64,000 bases of DNA from Chitinophagales bacterium (GCA_019694975.1 JAIBAY010000005.1:248001-312000), one strand, 5' to 3'; positions 34,392 to 44,532 are shown, numbered from the stretch's first letter. Notes: a model not told the origin generated them from the letters alone. A program made the numbers and translations.

Positions 34392-35393
34392 TCAATGCCA
34401 TTGCAAACCCGGTGAAGGAGCAGCATCCAGCGGCCCGAAATCCTTAGCAAGAAACTTGTAATATCCTGCCATTGCAATCATTGCCGCATTATCAGTACAA
34501 TACTGCATTGCCGGAATGAATACAGTCCATCCGTTTTCATCAGCCAATGCTTTCAATTCACTCCGCAATCCTGCATTAGCAGCCACGCCTCCGGCGATAG
34601 CAACGCGGCTGATGCCATACTGTTTTGCCGCTGCTTGCAGTTTATTGAGCAAGATGGTAACAATCCGGTATTGAACGGATGCGCATATATCGTTCATCCT
34701 CTTTTCAATAAACAGCGGATCATTCTTGATCTGATCGCGCAGGAAATACAGGATGGATGTCTTAAGTCCGCTGAAACTGAAATTCAGTCCCGCTATTCCG
34801 GGTTCCGGAAAATTAAACGCATACTTATCTCCTTCCTTCGCGCTGGCATCAATCAGCGGACCACCCGGATAAGGAAGATTAAGCATCTTGGCAGTTTTAT
34901 CAAAGGCCTCTCCTGCTGCATCGTCAATCGTATCGCCCACTACTTCCATCTGCTGATGACTCTTTACCAATACAATCTGCGTATGGCCGCCGGAAACAGT
35001 GAGGCATAAAAACGGAAAAGCCGGTTTGGGGTCATCAATATAATGGGCAAGCACATGGGCCTGCATGTGGTGAACGGTGATTAATGGAATATGCAGCGAC
35101 CACGCGAATGCCTTTGCGAAAGAACTGCCAACCAGTAACGAACCCATCAAGCCGGGACCCGCTGTGAAGGCTACTGCATCGAGTTGCTCCTTTTCAACCA
35201 ATGCCTTTTGCAGTGCCCCATCCACCACAGGCAAAATATTGCTCATATGTTCACGGCTGGCCAGTTCCGGTACCACGCCACCGTAACGGCCATGAACAGG
35301 TTGAGCAGCAATGATATTTGAAAGGATGACACCATCGCAAAGCACAGCCGCGGATGTTTCATCACAGGAAGATTCGATGGCAAGCAGGTACAC
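34392..35393 (-). CDS. tsaD: tRNA N6-threonylcarbamoyladenosine transferase TsaD
   Basis: A 333-aa ASKHA-fold enzyme that transfers threonylcarbamoyl to A37 of ANN-decoding tRNAs. Family motifs are AIESSCDETSAAVL (5-18), the metal-binding HHMQAH (H109 and H113), the nucleotide loops CLTVSGGHTQ and FDKTAKMLNLPYPGGP, and the final metal ligand in YCTDNAAMIA. Length is normal. It is divergent from tamB, sharing a 78-bp region with back-to-back promoters. Confidence 0.97.
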   Translation of the reverse strand: MYLLAIESSCDETSAAVLCDGVILSNIIAAQPVHGRYGGVVPELASREHMSNILPVVDGALQKALVEKEQLDAVAFTAGPGLMGSLLVGSSFAKAFAWSLHIPLITVHHMQAHVLAHYIDDPKPAFPFLCLTVSGGHTQIVLVKSHQQMEVVGDTIDDAAGEAFDKTAKMLNLPYPGGPLIDASAKEGDKYAFNFPEPGIAGLNFSFSGLKTSILYFLRDQIKNDPLFIEKRMNDICASVQYRIVTILLNKLQAAAKQYGISRVAIAGGVAANAGLRSELKALADENGWTVFIPAMQYCTDNAAMIAMAGYYKFLAKDFGPLDAAPSPGLQWH

Positions 35394-35419
35394 GGTATTG
35401 GAGTTCGGCAGGATGTTTG

Positions 35420-35427
35420 CAAAAATA
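35420..35427 (-). promoter_or_regulatory. -7 promoter element TATTTTTG of tsaD
   Basis: Exact TAnnTTTG on the minus strand, 26 nt before the tsaD ATG. It is separated by only 5 nt from the divergent tamB element. Confidence 0.6.
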
Positions 35428-35432
35428 AGCCG

Positions 35433-35440
35433 TAATTTTG
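35433..35440 (+). promoter_or_regulatory. -7 promoter element TAATTTTG of tamB
   Basis: Exact TAnnTTTG on the plus strand, 31 nt before the TTG start of tamB. The -33 region of each divergent promoter must lie in the other's transcribed leader. Confidence 0.6.
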
Positions 35441-35471
35441 TTAATCACTGAAACTCTTATCCCCTGCAGGT

Positions 35472-38400
35472 TTGAGCACCTTCCGCAAAATTGGAAATAT
35501 ACTATTGATCGTGCTGGGGATGCTCCTTGTGCTTACAGGAATCATCGCTGCAAGGGTTGATAATCCGAAGTTTCAAAGTTACATCGGCGACAAAGTGGTT
35601 AACTACCTGTCCGGCATGTTACACACTGAAATCAGGGTTGGCAGCATAAACTTCCGTTTGTTCGACCACCTCCTTTTACATGACATATTGATTAAGGATC
35701 TGAACAACGATACTCTTGTGGCGGCAAAAACAATTGATGTTACACTCGGGTTGATTGATCTTATTCAGCGCAGGTATGTCATAAAAAGCATAAAGCTTGA
35801 CGGCGCCTCAGTGTACCTGCATAACCCAAAGGATGGCGAAGCCTTCAATTTTCAATTTATCGTGGATGCTTTTAGCAAGAAAGGTCCTTCTCCAATCGAA
35901 ACAACACCACCGGTGCTTAACCTTGGAGCCGTAGTGCTCAACGAAACACACTTTGTAATGCTCGATGAATACAATGATGTGCGGCTCGATTTTAAGATCC
36001 CGAAGTTAAGTATTGCCGTTCGGCAACTTGATCTTGTCAATTCCGTGATCGCCCTGCATGATATTACATTTCAGCGGGCCGACCTGAAAATCGCCAAACT
36101 GCAACGGTACATCGACCCCAATGACACACTTTCTGCCACTGATACGGCCATCGTACACCTCAACACCAAACCGCTGAAGCTGATGGTGAAGCGGTTCCGC
36201 TTTCAGGACTCTCAGTTTCAGTTTGATGATATGAATGAACCGCTGGCTGCAGCAGGCTTCGACGGATATCATCAGCAATACAAAGATCTCAACCTTGAGA
36301 TCAGCAATGGGTCAATGATACTTGACACCATCAAGGCAAATATCAGCCACTTAAGCTTCCTTGAAAAATCAGGATTCACCGTCGAACACCTGGAAACAAA
36401 TGCAACCGTAACACCTGTTGCAGCAATAGCCGAACAGCTAAGAATTGAAACACCAAACAGTTCGGTGAATAACTATTATTCGATGAACTACCGGAATTTT
36501 CATGCCTTCTTCGACTACAATGCCGCGGTAACGATGAAAGCACTGCTGAACGATGCCAGTATCTCGCTGAAAGACATCGCCTTCTTTATGCCGCAAATTC
36601 AAAAGCTTCCCGGAACGGTGCTGACATCCGGGAATTTTTATGGCACAGTAGATAACCTGAAAGGCAAAGAGGTTAAACTGCAGACAGCTGCTCTTACCCG
36701 TTTCAACGGAAGTGTGGACATCAAAGGATTGCCGGATATCGCGGCCACTTTTGTTGACCTGAAGATCAATCAGCTGGTTACAAGTGCTGACGATGCCGGA
36801 TCCATAATCAACGGTCTGAAGCTGCCCAAAGAATTCAGCAAACTTGGCACTGTTGATTTCAATGGCTCCTTTACAGGTTTCTTCAATGATTTTGTAGCAT
36901 ACGGAGTAATGAATTCAAAAATCGGACAGGTGAGCACTGACCTGAATATGAAGTTCAATGAAAAATATACCAATGCATCGTACAGTGGCAACCTGGCCAT
37001 GAACCAGTTTGATATCGGAAATTATGCCAATGCCGACAGTTTAATGGGTGTCATCAGCTTCAATGCAAAAATAGCCGGCACCGGTCTGAAGATAGCTGAT
37101 CTCGATGCAAGCATGAATGGTGAAGTGCAGCAATTGCAGTTCAACGGATACAACTACCAGCACTTGTTGGTTGACGGAACCTTCACGAAGCGACTTTTCA
37201 CCGGTAATGTTGAACTGCATGATGAAAACCTGAATCTTGATTTTGCCGGCTTCGTTGATCTGAACCAGTCACTGCCAGTTTATAATTTCCAGGCAGCTAT
37301 TACCGGTGCCCGTTTAAACAAACTGCAGTTCACGGACAGTGCTTATGTGGTAAGCACACAGCTTAACATGAATATGACTGGCGATAACATTGACAACCTG
37401 CTTGGCAAAGCCATCGCTTTCAATACAACATTCTCAAAACCCGGCCAATCGCTTACGCTGGATACCGTCAGTCTGCAAATCAATGAACCGAACGGATCGA
37501 AACACTTTGAACTGACCGCCGATCAGGGCAAGGCCGTTTTCAACGGACATTTTCTGCTTTCACGATTACCGAACTCTTTTCTCTCGGTATTGGATTATTA
37601 TTTCCCATCCTTACCGCATACAACAGCAGCAACTGAACAACAGGATTTTGATTTTGATATTGCCTTGAATGATGTTGCAGGCGTGTTACACTTTTTCTTT
37701 CCCGGCTGGGGCGGCTTAAGCAACAGTACTGTTCATGGCCATTTTAATTCGCTCGGCAACACCCTCACATTCGCCGGTACCATTCCTGCATTGCAGTACA
37801 AAAACCTTTTTGTAGATACATTGTCCCTGCAGGCAAACACCAATCAGCATCAGTTACTTTTCAGCGCCGTATCCAGCGATTTGCAGATCGGTGATTCCAC
37901 GTCCATTACTCAACCGGGCATTCATTTACAGGTATCAGGTGATTCCGCCCTGTTTAACTTATCAGGTGCCAACATACCAGGTAGCACTTTTATGAACCTT
38001 CATGCCCTGGTAACCGGCGATACGGCAGGTATTATGATGAAAGTATTGCCATCGGACCTGGTGCTGAATAATAAACGATGGGCCGTTTCACCTGATAATT
38101 TCCTGCATTACGAGGATGAGCGGCTGCGTTTCAACAATTTCACGCTGCGCCATGACGACCAGTCACTTGCTGTAACGAATATCAACCTCCGTCCGCGTGC
38201 CACTAACCTGCTCTTCCAATTCAATAAGATTCCGGTAGCCGACCTCTATCACTTCATACAACAGGCCGGATTCGATATTGATGGAAATCTAACAGGCAGC
38301 ATGGAAGTACTCAATGTTTTTCACGCTCCCCGCTTCCAGGCGAGCCTGCAAATAAATGACCTGTCGGTGAACAAACGCTCCATTGCATCATCTGCGATAC

Positions 38401-40259
38401 AAATGAGTTATGTTCCGGAAACAGATGAAGTAACCACCGAAGTACAGTTGACAGATGCTGCATATGATGTGAAAGCAACCGGTTCATATTTCCCGCGTCG
38501 CGTGGAAGACAAAATGAATTTCAAACTCGACATCCACCAATTTGACCTGAGCTTTTTTGAAACGCTGTTGCCCGGGTTTTTCTCTAATACAACCGGTTCG
38601 GCAGCAGGTACACTTCAACTTACCGGAACACCGGATGAACCTGTGCTTGCCGGCAATCTTACCATACCCTTCTTATCGCTGAAAGTGGACTACCTGCAAA
38701 CAACTTACAAGACCTATAACGAAACAGTCATTTTTAACACCTACAACATTGACATTGGCAAGATGAAACTCTTTGATGCCAATGAGCATGAAGCAACAGC
38801 AACAGGACAGGTTGTACATGATCACCTTCGCGACTTCGTTTTTGACCTATCCATGAATACCAACCGCATTCAGGCGCTGAATACAACGGAAAAAGACAAT
38901 ACCCTGTTTTATGGAACCGCTGAAGCATCCGGCATTATTCAGTTCTTAGGCCCTGTGGAGAATATGGAAATCCGCGCAAGTGTTGCCTCTGAGCAGGGAA
39001 CATCCATTGCCATTCCCATTAATTCAGGCACAGGCATAGGCGACCGTTCCTTCATACGCTATATGAAACGTGACAATGATACCTTAAACTTTACCAACAC
39101 AGGCAACGAACTTTTACAGGGCCTTCGCTTAAATTTTGACATGGATATTACGCCTGATGCGAAGATCAGCATCATCTTTGACCAAAAAGCAGGTGATATT
39201 ATTTCAGGCACCGGCAACGGGAATATCAGGATGGAAATAGATACGAAAGGAGATTTCAACATGTACGGAACCTATACCATTGCGGAAGGTGATTATCTTT
39301 TTACACTGCAAAATTTCTTCAACAAATTCTTCACGATTGATGAAGGCGGTACCATTTCATGGACGGGTGACCCTTATGAAGCCCAGATTGATATTGATGC
39401 CCTTTATTCCACCAAGGCATCTGTATATGACCTTGCGGTTGGATCCGGAATCACTTTCTCCGACCAGGAAATCAAAGACCTGCAACGTCACGTTCCGGTT
39501 AGAGTGGCGTTGAAGCTGAGCGGTTCGTTACTGTTACCTGATGTTACCTTTGACATCTTGCTGCCGGATGAAACAACGCTCAGCAGCGCCGCTTATCAGC
39601 AGGTGCAGAAAGTGAAACAGGACGAAGGAGAATTGAACAAGCAGGTATTCGGATTACTGATTCTGAACCGGTTTTTGCCTACCAATTCCGGCACCGGCAA
39701 CCAAAGCATCGGATCAGATGTAAACAACAGCGTGAGCGAATTCCTGCTGAATCAGTTAAGCTACTGGACCTCACAGATCCGTAACGACATTGATGTAAAC
39801 CTGAATTACCAGTCTTATGAAGCGAAACTGAATTCCACCAATCCAAATGACTATACCAAGCGAAACGAATTAGAAGTGGCATTGACAAAACGCTTCTTCA
39901 ATGACAGGCTTGCACTGGAAGCCGGGGGCAATTTTGATTTCGCCGGTGCGAATAATACTGCTGCGCCAACAACGGGATCAACCAATGTGGCAGGTGATTT
40001 TTCCGTTGATTACAAAATTACACCCGATGGCCGGTTGAGTGGAAAAGCCTTCAGCAAGAGTCAGTATGATGTAGTGGATGAAAGATATAAAACCAAGAAT
40101 GGCGTTGCACTTTCCTATAAGCGGGAGTTTAATAAATTCAAAGACCTGTTTCAGAAAGACGCTGAAAAAACGAAACAGAAAGAGGAACGACGAAAATGGA
40201 AACAGGAACAGGAATTAGAAAAAAAGGAAAACGGGGTTTCATCTGTACCTGCTGACTGA
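35472..40259 (+). CDS. tamB: TamB-like translocation/assembly module protein (AsmA-like superfamily)
   Basis: A 1595-aa envelope protein. It has one N-terminal TM anchor (about 9-28) followed by a very long beta-rich region of AsmA/DUF3971-like repeats. The C-terminal TamB (DUF490) domain spans about 1190-1500, with YGTYTIAEGDYLFTLQNFFN, GTISWTGDPYEAQIDIDALY and PDVTFDILLPDE. Such proteins bridge the inner and outer membranes and are linked to lipid transport and outer-membrane protein assembly. The length is longer than E. coli TamB but usual for Bacteroidota. The tail (about 1555-1595) is highly charged. The start codon is TTG at 35472; no ATG lies nearby. No tamA-like gene is adjacent. Confidence 0.9.
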   Translation: MSTFRKIGNILLIVLGMLLVLTGIIAARVDNPKFQSYIGDKVVNYLSGMLHTEIRVGSINFRLFDHLLLHDILIKDLNNDTLVAAKTIDVTLGLIDLIQRRYVIKSIKLDGASVYLHNPKDGEAFNFQFIVDAFSKKGPSPIETTPPVLNLGAVVLNETHFVMLDEYNDVRLDFKIPKLSIAVRQLDLVNSVIALHDITFQRADLKIAKLQRYIDPNDTLSATDTAIVHLNTKPLKLMVKRFRFQDSQFQFDDMNEPLAAAGFDGYHQQYKDLNLEISNGSMILDTIKANISHLSFLEKSGFTVEHLETNATVTPVAAIAEQLRIETPNSSVNNYYSMNYRNFHAFFDYNAAVTMKALLNDASISLKDIAFFMPQIQKLPGTVLTSGNFYGTVDNLKGKEVKLQTAALTRFNGSVDIKGLPDIAATFVDLKINQLVTSADDAGSIINGLKLPKEFSKLGTVDFNGSFTGFFNDFVAYGVMNSKIGQVSTDLNMKFNEKYTNASYSGNLAMNQFDIGNYANADSLMGVISFNAKIAGTGLKIADLDASMNGEVQQLQFNGYNYQHLLVDGTFTKRLFTGNVELHDENLNLDFAGFVDLNQSLPVYNFQAAITGARLNKLQFTDSAYVVSTQLNMNMTGDNIDNLLGKAIAFNTTFSKPGQSLTLDTVSLQINEPNGSKHFELTADQGKAVFNGHFLLSRLPNSFLSVLDYYFPSLPHTTAATEQQDFDFDIALNDVAGVLHFFFPGWGGLSNSTVHGHFNSLGNTLTFAGTIPALQYKNLFVDTLSLQANTNQHQLLFSAVSSDLQIGDSTSITQPGIHLQVSGDSALFNLSGANIPGSTFMNLHALVTGDTAGIMMKVLPSDLVLNNKRWAVSPDNFLHYEDERLRFNNFTLRHDDQSLAVTNINLRPRATNLLFQFNKIPVADLYHFIQQAGFDIDGNLTGSMEVLNVFHAPRFQASLQINDLSVNKRSIASSAIQMSYVPETDEVTTEVQLTDAAYDVKATGSYFPRRVEDKMNFKLDIHQFDLSFFETLLPGFFSNTTGSAAGTLQLTGTPDEPVLAGNLTIPFLSLKVDYLQTTYKTYNETVIFNTYNIDIGKMKLFDANEHEATATGQVVHDHLRDFVFDLSMNTNRIQALNTTEKDNTLFYGTAEASGIIQFLGPVENMEIRASVASEQGTSIAIPINSGTGIGDRSFIRYMKRDNDTLNFTNTGNELLQGLRLNFDMDITPDAKISIIFDQKAGDIISGTGNGNIRMEIDTKGDFNMYGTYTIAEGDYLFTLQNFFNKFFTIDEGGTISWTGDPYEAQIDIDALYSTKASVYDLAVGSGITFSDQEIKDLQRHVPVRVALKLSGSLLLPDVTFDILLPDETTLSSAAYQQVQKVKQDEGELNKQVFGLLILNRFLPTNSGTGNQSIGSDVNNSVSEFLLNQLSYWTSQIRNDIDVNLNYQSYEAKLNSTNPNDYTKRNELEVALTKRFFNDRLALEAGGNFDFAGANNTAAPTTGSTNVAGDFSVDYKITPDGRLSGKAFSKSQYDVVDERYKTKNGVALSYKREFNKFKDLFQKDAEKTKQKEERRKWKQEQELEKKENGVSSVPAD

Positions 40260-40380
40260 CATTTTTTTGCTTGCTGTTAGTCGCGCGATAAACAATTGAT
40301 TATTCTTACTGGCGCTCTGACCCAAAGGTTCACATCAATATTTACCTGGTGAACCTGTGCCTGACAGCCATTCCAAATAA

Positions 40381-40410
40381 AAAACCCGCAGGACATTTCC
40401 CGCGGGTTTT
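40381..40410. terminator. Bidirectional terminator between tamB and the 40434 gene
   Basis: A nine-bp stem AAAACCCGC (40381-40389) with GCGGGTTTT (40402-40410). A-rich sequence lies on the left and T-rich on the right, so it can serve the minus-strand gene and probably also tamB. Confidence 0.75.
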
Positions 40411-40433
40411 CCCTTTAAGACTCATAAACGGAA

Positions 40434-41318
40434 TTACTTCTTCACCGAAAATTTCCCCGACACTAATGTATGATCATTGGCATCTTTCAATTGGTAAAAA
40501 TATATACCGTCAGACCAGGTTGCAGTTGACAGCACTGTATTTTTTGAAGTCACTTTTAATTGTTTCACCTTATTCCCAAGCACATCATATAATTCAATGG
40601 CTGCCACAGCCTGATGATCGTCCAGCTCAATGGTGAATTGGTCACGTGCCGGATTGGGATAAGCATTCAACACCATAGCGCTATTCTTCACTTCAGGAAT
40701 TCCGACATTGAATGTGAAATTCAGATCGTCTGCATACAAAACACTGCCGATCTGCGCAGTAAGAAAGGCCGACGAAGTTAATGCCAGCACAAATGCCGAG
40801 TCAGGGTTATCGGGAGAGAGATACAATATATTAGTTAAAAACTGCTTATAAAGACCATCTGTGGATTTGCCAAAATAAGGAGCAATGCCTATTGTATCAC
40901 GTTTTGTTCCATTCCATTTAGTAAACAATGCCAGGAAAATGCAGGAATCATTATTTACCGGCGCGTACTTATACCAGCCGGTAAATGCAACAGGACGCTG
41001 TGTGTAAGGATATCCGCCACTTAACGTAAAGGTGGTGAGGTTTACTTCTGCATTTGTTCCTATGCCACCCGGAACAGGGAAAACACCAAGCCACGTTGTT
41101 CCTTCCATTCTAACTGCGAATGATCCGCCGTGTGCATCACTCACCTTGGTGACATTGATGGTCGGAAAGAAAAAGGAATTGGTAGAGGTAAAGTCAACCA
41201 GCGAATCGTAGCCGGCTACCGGAATCCATGATTCCATATCTCCGTTGGGAATATCCTGCGCAATGGCGGTATTGAAAACGGCGCAAGCGATGATCAGTAA
41301 ACGTGTAATTTTTCTCAT
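40434..41318 (-). CDS. T9SS-exported protein, PCMD-like carbohydrate-associated domain
   Basis: A 294-aa protein. The signal peptide is 1-21 (FNTAIAQ). A beta-sandwich (about 22-205) begins DIPNGDMESW, as in PCMD (putative carbohydrate metabolism domain) proteins. The T9SS sorting domain (about 222-294) starts LNAYPNPARDQF and ends GIYFYQLKDANDHTLVSGKF. It is probably secreted or surface-bound; the glycan link comes only from the domain name. The frame opens at 41351, but the signal peptide fixes the start at 41318. Confidence 0.85.
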   Translation of the reverse strand: MRKITRLLIIACAVFNTAIAQDIPNGDMESWIPVAGYDSLVDFTSTNSFFFPTINVTKVSDAHGGSFAVRMEGTTWLGVFPVPGGIGTNAEVNLTTFTLSGGYPYTQRPVAFTGWYKYAPVNNDSCIFLALFTKWNGTKRDTIGIAPYFGKSTDGLYKQFLTNILYLSPDNPDSAFVLALTSSAFLTAQIGSVLYADDLNFTFNVGIPEVKNSAMVLNAYPNPARDQFTIELDDHQAVAAIELYDVLGNKVKQLKVTSKNTVLSTATWSDGIYFYQLKDANDHTLVSGKFSVKK

Positions 41319-41367
41319 ATCCTGTTTTTTTTTGTATTGGCCGGAAACCATTAGCTCAACCTTTTGT

Positions 41368-41375
41368 CAAATTTA
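41368..41375 (-). promoter_or_regulatory. Promoter of the PCMD/T9SS gene (TTG-N21-TAAATTTG)
   Basis: Exact TAnnTTTG on the minus strand with a TTG (plus-strand CAA at 41397-41399) 21 nt upstream. It lies 49 nt before the ATG, a leader length like that of the other T9SS gene at 25682. Confidence 0.7.
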
Positions 41376-41382
41376 TAAGTAA

Positions 41383-41853
41383 TTAATTTAATGCTGCAAC
41401 AACTTCTTTCAGTTTTTGCATATCCGGATATTCACCGGGCGATTTAAGAATTTCCATATAAACAATGCTGCCATCCCTGTCAATCACGAAAGAGGAGCGT
41501 TTTGCAACGCCACTGTATTCAAAGGCAAATGTATCAGCCAGTGAATCATACAATGGTGCCACTTCCTTGTTGAAATCAGAGAGCAACGGGAAATTCAGTT
41601 TATGTTCTTCTCTGAATTGTTTGTTGGTAAAAAGAGAATCCACACTGATGCCGATCACTTCTGCATTCAGCTGTGTATAGTAAGAATAGTTCTCGCCTAT
41701 CTCGCACATTTCACGGGTGCAAACGCTGGAAAAAGCAAATGGGAAAAACAGCAGGATAACATTCTTTCCCCGGTAACTGCTGAGTGCGACTTTTTGCTTA
41801 TTGGTATCATACAAAGCGAACTCCGGTGCCTGCTGTCCAATGTTAATAGGCAT
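41383..41853 (-). CDS. Peroxiredoxin (AhpC/TSA family, PrxQ/AhpE-like)
   Basis: A 156-aa thioredoxin-fold peroxidase. The peroxidatic cysteine is C45 in FFPFAFSSVCTREMC. A second cysteine five residues later (C50) gives the C-x4-C spacing used by BCP/PrxQ enzymes for an intramolecular disulfide. The surrounding sequence is closer to the AhpE type. It reduces hydroperoxides and is cytoplasmic (no signal). The 3' end lies within the leader of the PCMD gene promoter. TATTTTCG (41885-41892, minus) is a variant -7 element. Confidence 0.92.
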   Translation of the reverse strand: MPINIGQQAPEFALYDTNKQKVALSSYRGKNVILLFFPFAFSSVCTREMCEIGENYSYYTQLNAEVIGISVDSLFTNKQFREEHKLNFPLLSDFNKEVAPLYDSLADTFAFEYSGVAKRSSFVIDRDGSIVYMEILKSPGEYPDMQKLKEVVAALN

Positions 41854-41884
41854 ACATAAAGTAGGTTAAATGAAAAAAGCGATG

Positions 41885-41892
41885 CGAAAATA
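41885..41892 (-). promoter_or_regulatory. Variant -7 element TATTTTCG of the peroxiredoxin gene
   Basis: A TAnnTTCG form, one mismatch from consensus, 31 nt before the ATG at 41853. Confidence 0.4.
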
Positions 41893-41991
41893 AAATTAAA
41901 CCATCATTTCGCGACGCATTCCATTTTATTCTTTTTTCGGATAACTGAAATAATGGCAATGCACCTGATCTGAAATCCGAAACTGCATTCA

Positions 41992-44532
41992 TTACATTTT
42001 CACAAACTTTCCGCTGTATGCCTGGTCTTGGCCCTTCAGCTGAAAATAATATATGCCTGCAGGAAGATCTACAACCGGAATCTCCGGTTTGGGCCGAGGA
42101 TGAATATTTTCACGACTGAAAACAACTTCACCCTTTGTATTATATATGACGATTGATGACACCAAAGAGTTGTTCAAATCCAAAGTCAGATAATCTGTTA
42201 CAGGATTCGGATAAACCGCCACCTGATTGTTAGCCGGAGCCGGCGCTTGAATGCCTGTCAGCTTACTGATATCGATGGTCCAGATACTTCTTGCAAAAGT
42301 GCCGGCAATTAACCGGTTAGAGACAGGATTGAACTCAATATCATACACAGCAATCAATGGCATATTATTACCCAACCTGTTCCAATTGACACCACCGTTT
42401 TCGGTATAGTAAACGCCGCCGTCGGTTGCAACAAAAATGGTTGCTTCATTTCCGGGCATTACCCACACATCATTAATCGCCCACTGCGGCAAATCACCGG
42501 AGATGTCTGTCCAGTTTTGCCCATTGTTAACACTCTTATGGATATGCGGAATAAAATCATTGTTCTTATATCCGCTGTGTGTAACGTAAACACCTGTTGT
42601 ATCACCTGGTGAAGCGAAGATGGAAGTCACATATCTTTCCGGTAATCCGGATGTGACATTAACCCAGTTGCTGCCATCCTGCGAATACCAGACATTCCCA
42701 TCGCTTGTGCCGGCATACAGGAAATTCTCATTCAATGAGGATTGAGCAATAGTGGTTATGACATGAAAGCGGTCGCCATAAACAACGCCATCTGTAAGGT
42801 CAGGGCTGACAGGCGACCAGCTTCCGTTTGGCGCACCGTTGCGTTTATAGACACGATATGTTCCGCAGTAGAAAACCGTATGATTTACTGGAGAAATGAT
42901 ATAGGGCATATCCCAGCTGACACGATCATTCCAATCAATACCATTGGTGAAGTCATCGAAACTCAGGCCGCCATTATTGGTATACGCCAGTCCGCCATTC
43001 TGTGTTTCCACGTAAAACAAATTGCTGTTAACCGGATCATAAACCGGTTTGAATCCATCGCCGCCATAAATCCGCTCCCATCCATTTATTCCCAGCGCAC
43101 TGCCACCGGTTGTGCCGTTATCCTGTGCTCCGCCAAATACCTGATCTGCCTGGAATGGATTGTACGCCACATGATAAAACTGCGTATTGGGAATATCTTC
43201 AGCATCAGACCAGGTGGCACAGTTATCCGTAGTTTTATACATACCTCCATCCGTACAATAATAGAAAGTATTTTCATTTACAAAATCCATGTAATGACCA
43301 TCAGCATGCACTTCGTAAGTCCACCAGGGCGGCGTGGCTGTTGACCAGTTGTTACCTCCATCGGATGATTTTTGCAGATCCACGCCGGGAACATAAATCT
43401 GATTATCATTAGCCGGATTCACATAGATTTTCCCAAAGTACCAGCCTTGTGTTCCGAATACCCCATTGTCGAAATTGCCGGTTACATTGCTCCAGGAAGA
43501 ACCGGCGTTAACAGTTTTATATACACCCTGCAATACGAGGGTGGTATCAACAATCATTGCATACAACTTAGAAGGGTTTTGTTGTGAGATGGCAAGACCG
43601 ATTCTGCAAGTATTAAAGGCAGGCAAACCATTTGTCAGCACCGACCATGTATTGCCGCCATTAGTTGATTTATAGATATGCGCATCCGGACCATAAACAA
43701 CCGTCGATTGATTATTTCTGATCCGGTTCCAGCTGGCAGCATATAATGTCAGCGGATCTGCAGGACTCATAACCACATCTATGATGCCTGCATCTTCGTC
43801 CACAAACAGCACCTGATTCCAGGTTAAACCGCCATCCGTTGATTTATATAAGCCACGATCGGCGCTTTCAAAAAAAGGAATGCCCATTGCAGCTGCGTAG
43901 ATGATAGCTGAGTTGGTTGGATCAACAATAATTTTAGCTACGATACACTGTGCGGTCAGACCCATATGCGTCCACGTAAGGCCACCATCAATGCTTTTGT
44001 ATATGCCGTCGCCGATAAAAGGATAACCACTGATATTCAAATCACCGGTGCCTGCCCACACCGTTTGATGATCCGACGGATCAATCGTAATTGCGCCGAT
44101 TGCAAGATAGGGTTGCGCATCAAACACGGGAGTCCAGTTAAGGCCTCCATCGGTTGTCTTGAATATTCCGCCGGATGCATTACCGACAAACATCGTATTA
44201 GGATTTACCGGATCAATGGCGCTGCAGTTAATCCTTCCGCCGATATTTCCCGGCCCTTCAACAATCCAGCTTTCCTCTTCTCTTACTGCATTATGCGCAG
44301 CAGCAAGCGCCTTATTCACGACAGCACCAAATGCTGCAGGATCAATATATGCATCAGGATAGGCGCGTATTAAAAGAAAGTCTTCATTCGCTTCCTTTCC
44401 GCTTTCTCTCCTGCCAAACTCACCTGCTTCATTAGTTTCGGCAGAAGACTCCAACCACCGATCAGCATAAAGGATAAGTGCCATTGCAGACAAAACAAGT
44501 AAGCAGAATGGAAGATAAAATAATCTGTTCAT
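41992..44532 (-). CDS. T9SS-exported BNR/VPS10-like beta-propeller protein
   Basis: An 846-aa exported protein. It has an N-terminal signal or TM segment (1-24), a short Glu-rich spacer, and a large domain (about 90-760). That domain is built of repeated SxDGGxTW (Asp-box/BNR) motifs such as KTTDGGLNWTPV, KSIDGGLTWTHM and KSTNGGNTWSVL. These are typical of sortilin/VPS10-type or xyloglucanase-like propellers. The C-terminal T9SS sorting domain has VAVYPNPVTDYLTLDL and GIYYFQLKGQ. Catalysis cannot be claimed. Upstream there is TACCTTTC, a one-mismatch -7 element 3 nt before the ATG. Confidence 0.9.
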   Translation of the reverse strand: MNRLFYLPFCLLVLSAMALILYADRWLESSAETNEAGEFGRRESGKEANEDFLLIRAYPDAYIDPAAFGAVVNKALAAAHNAVREEESWIVEGPGNIGGRINCSAIDPVNPNTMFVGNASGGIFKTTDGGLNWTPVFDAQPYLAIGAITIDPSDHQTVWAGTGDLNISGYPFIGDGIYKSIDGGLTWTHMGLTAQCIVAKIIVDPTNSAIIYAAAMGIPFFESADRGLYKSTDGGLTWNQVLFVDEDAGIIDVVMSPADPLTLYAASWNRIRNNQSTVVYGPDAHIYKSTNGGNTWSVLTNGLPAFNTCRIGLAISQQNPSKLYAMIVDTTLVLQGVYKTVNAGSSWSNVTGNFDNGVFGTQGWYFGKIYVNPANDNQIYVPGVDLQKSSDGGNNWSTATPPWWTYEVHADGHYMDFVNENTFYYCTDGGMYKTTDNCATWSDAEDIPNTQFYHVAYNPFQADQVFGGAQDNGTTGGSALGINGWERIYGGDGFKPVYDPVNSNLFYVETQNGGLAYTNNGGLSFDDFTNGIDWNDRVSWDMPYIISPVNHTVFYCGTYRVYKRNGAPNGSWSPVSPDLTDGVVYGDRFHVITTIAQSSLNENFLYAGTSDGNVWYSQDGSNWVNVTSGLPERYVTSIFASPGDTTGVYVTHSGYKNNDFIPHIHKSVNNGQNWTDISGDLPQWAINDVWVMPGNEATIFVATDGGVYYTENGGVNWNRLGNNMPLIAVYDIEFNPVSNRLIAGTFARSIWTIDISKLTGIQAPAPANNQVAVYPNPVTDYLTLDLNNSLVSSIVIYNTKGEVVFSRENIHPRPKPEIPVVDLPAGIYYFQLKGQDQAYSGKFVKM

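Noticed and set aside
42742..43344. 200-aa plus-strand frame
   Set aside because: Antisense to the BNR-repeat gene; the long frame arises from its repeated codons.
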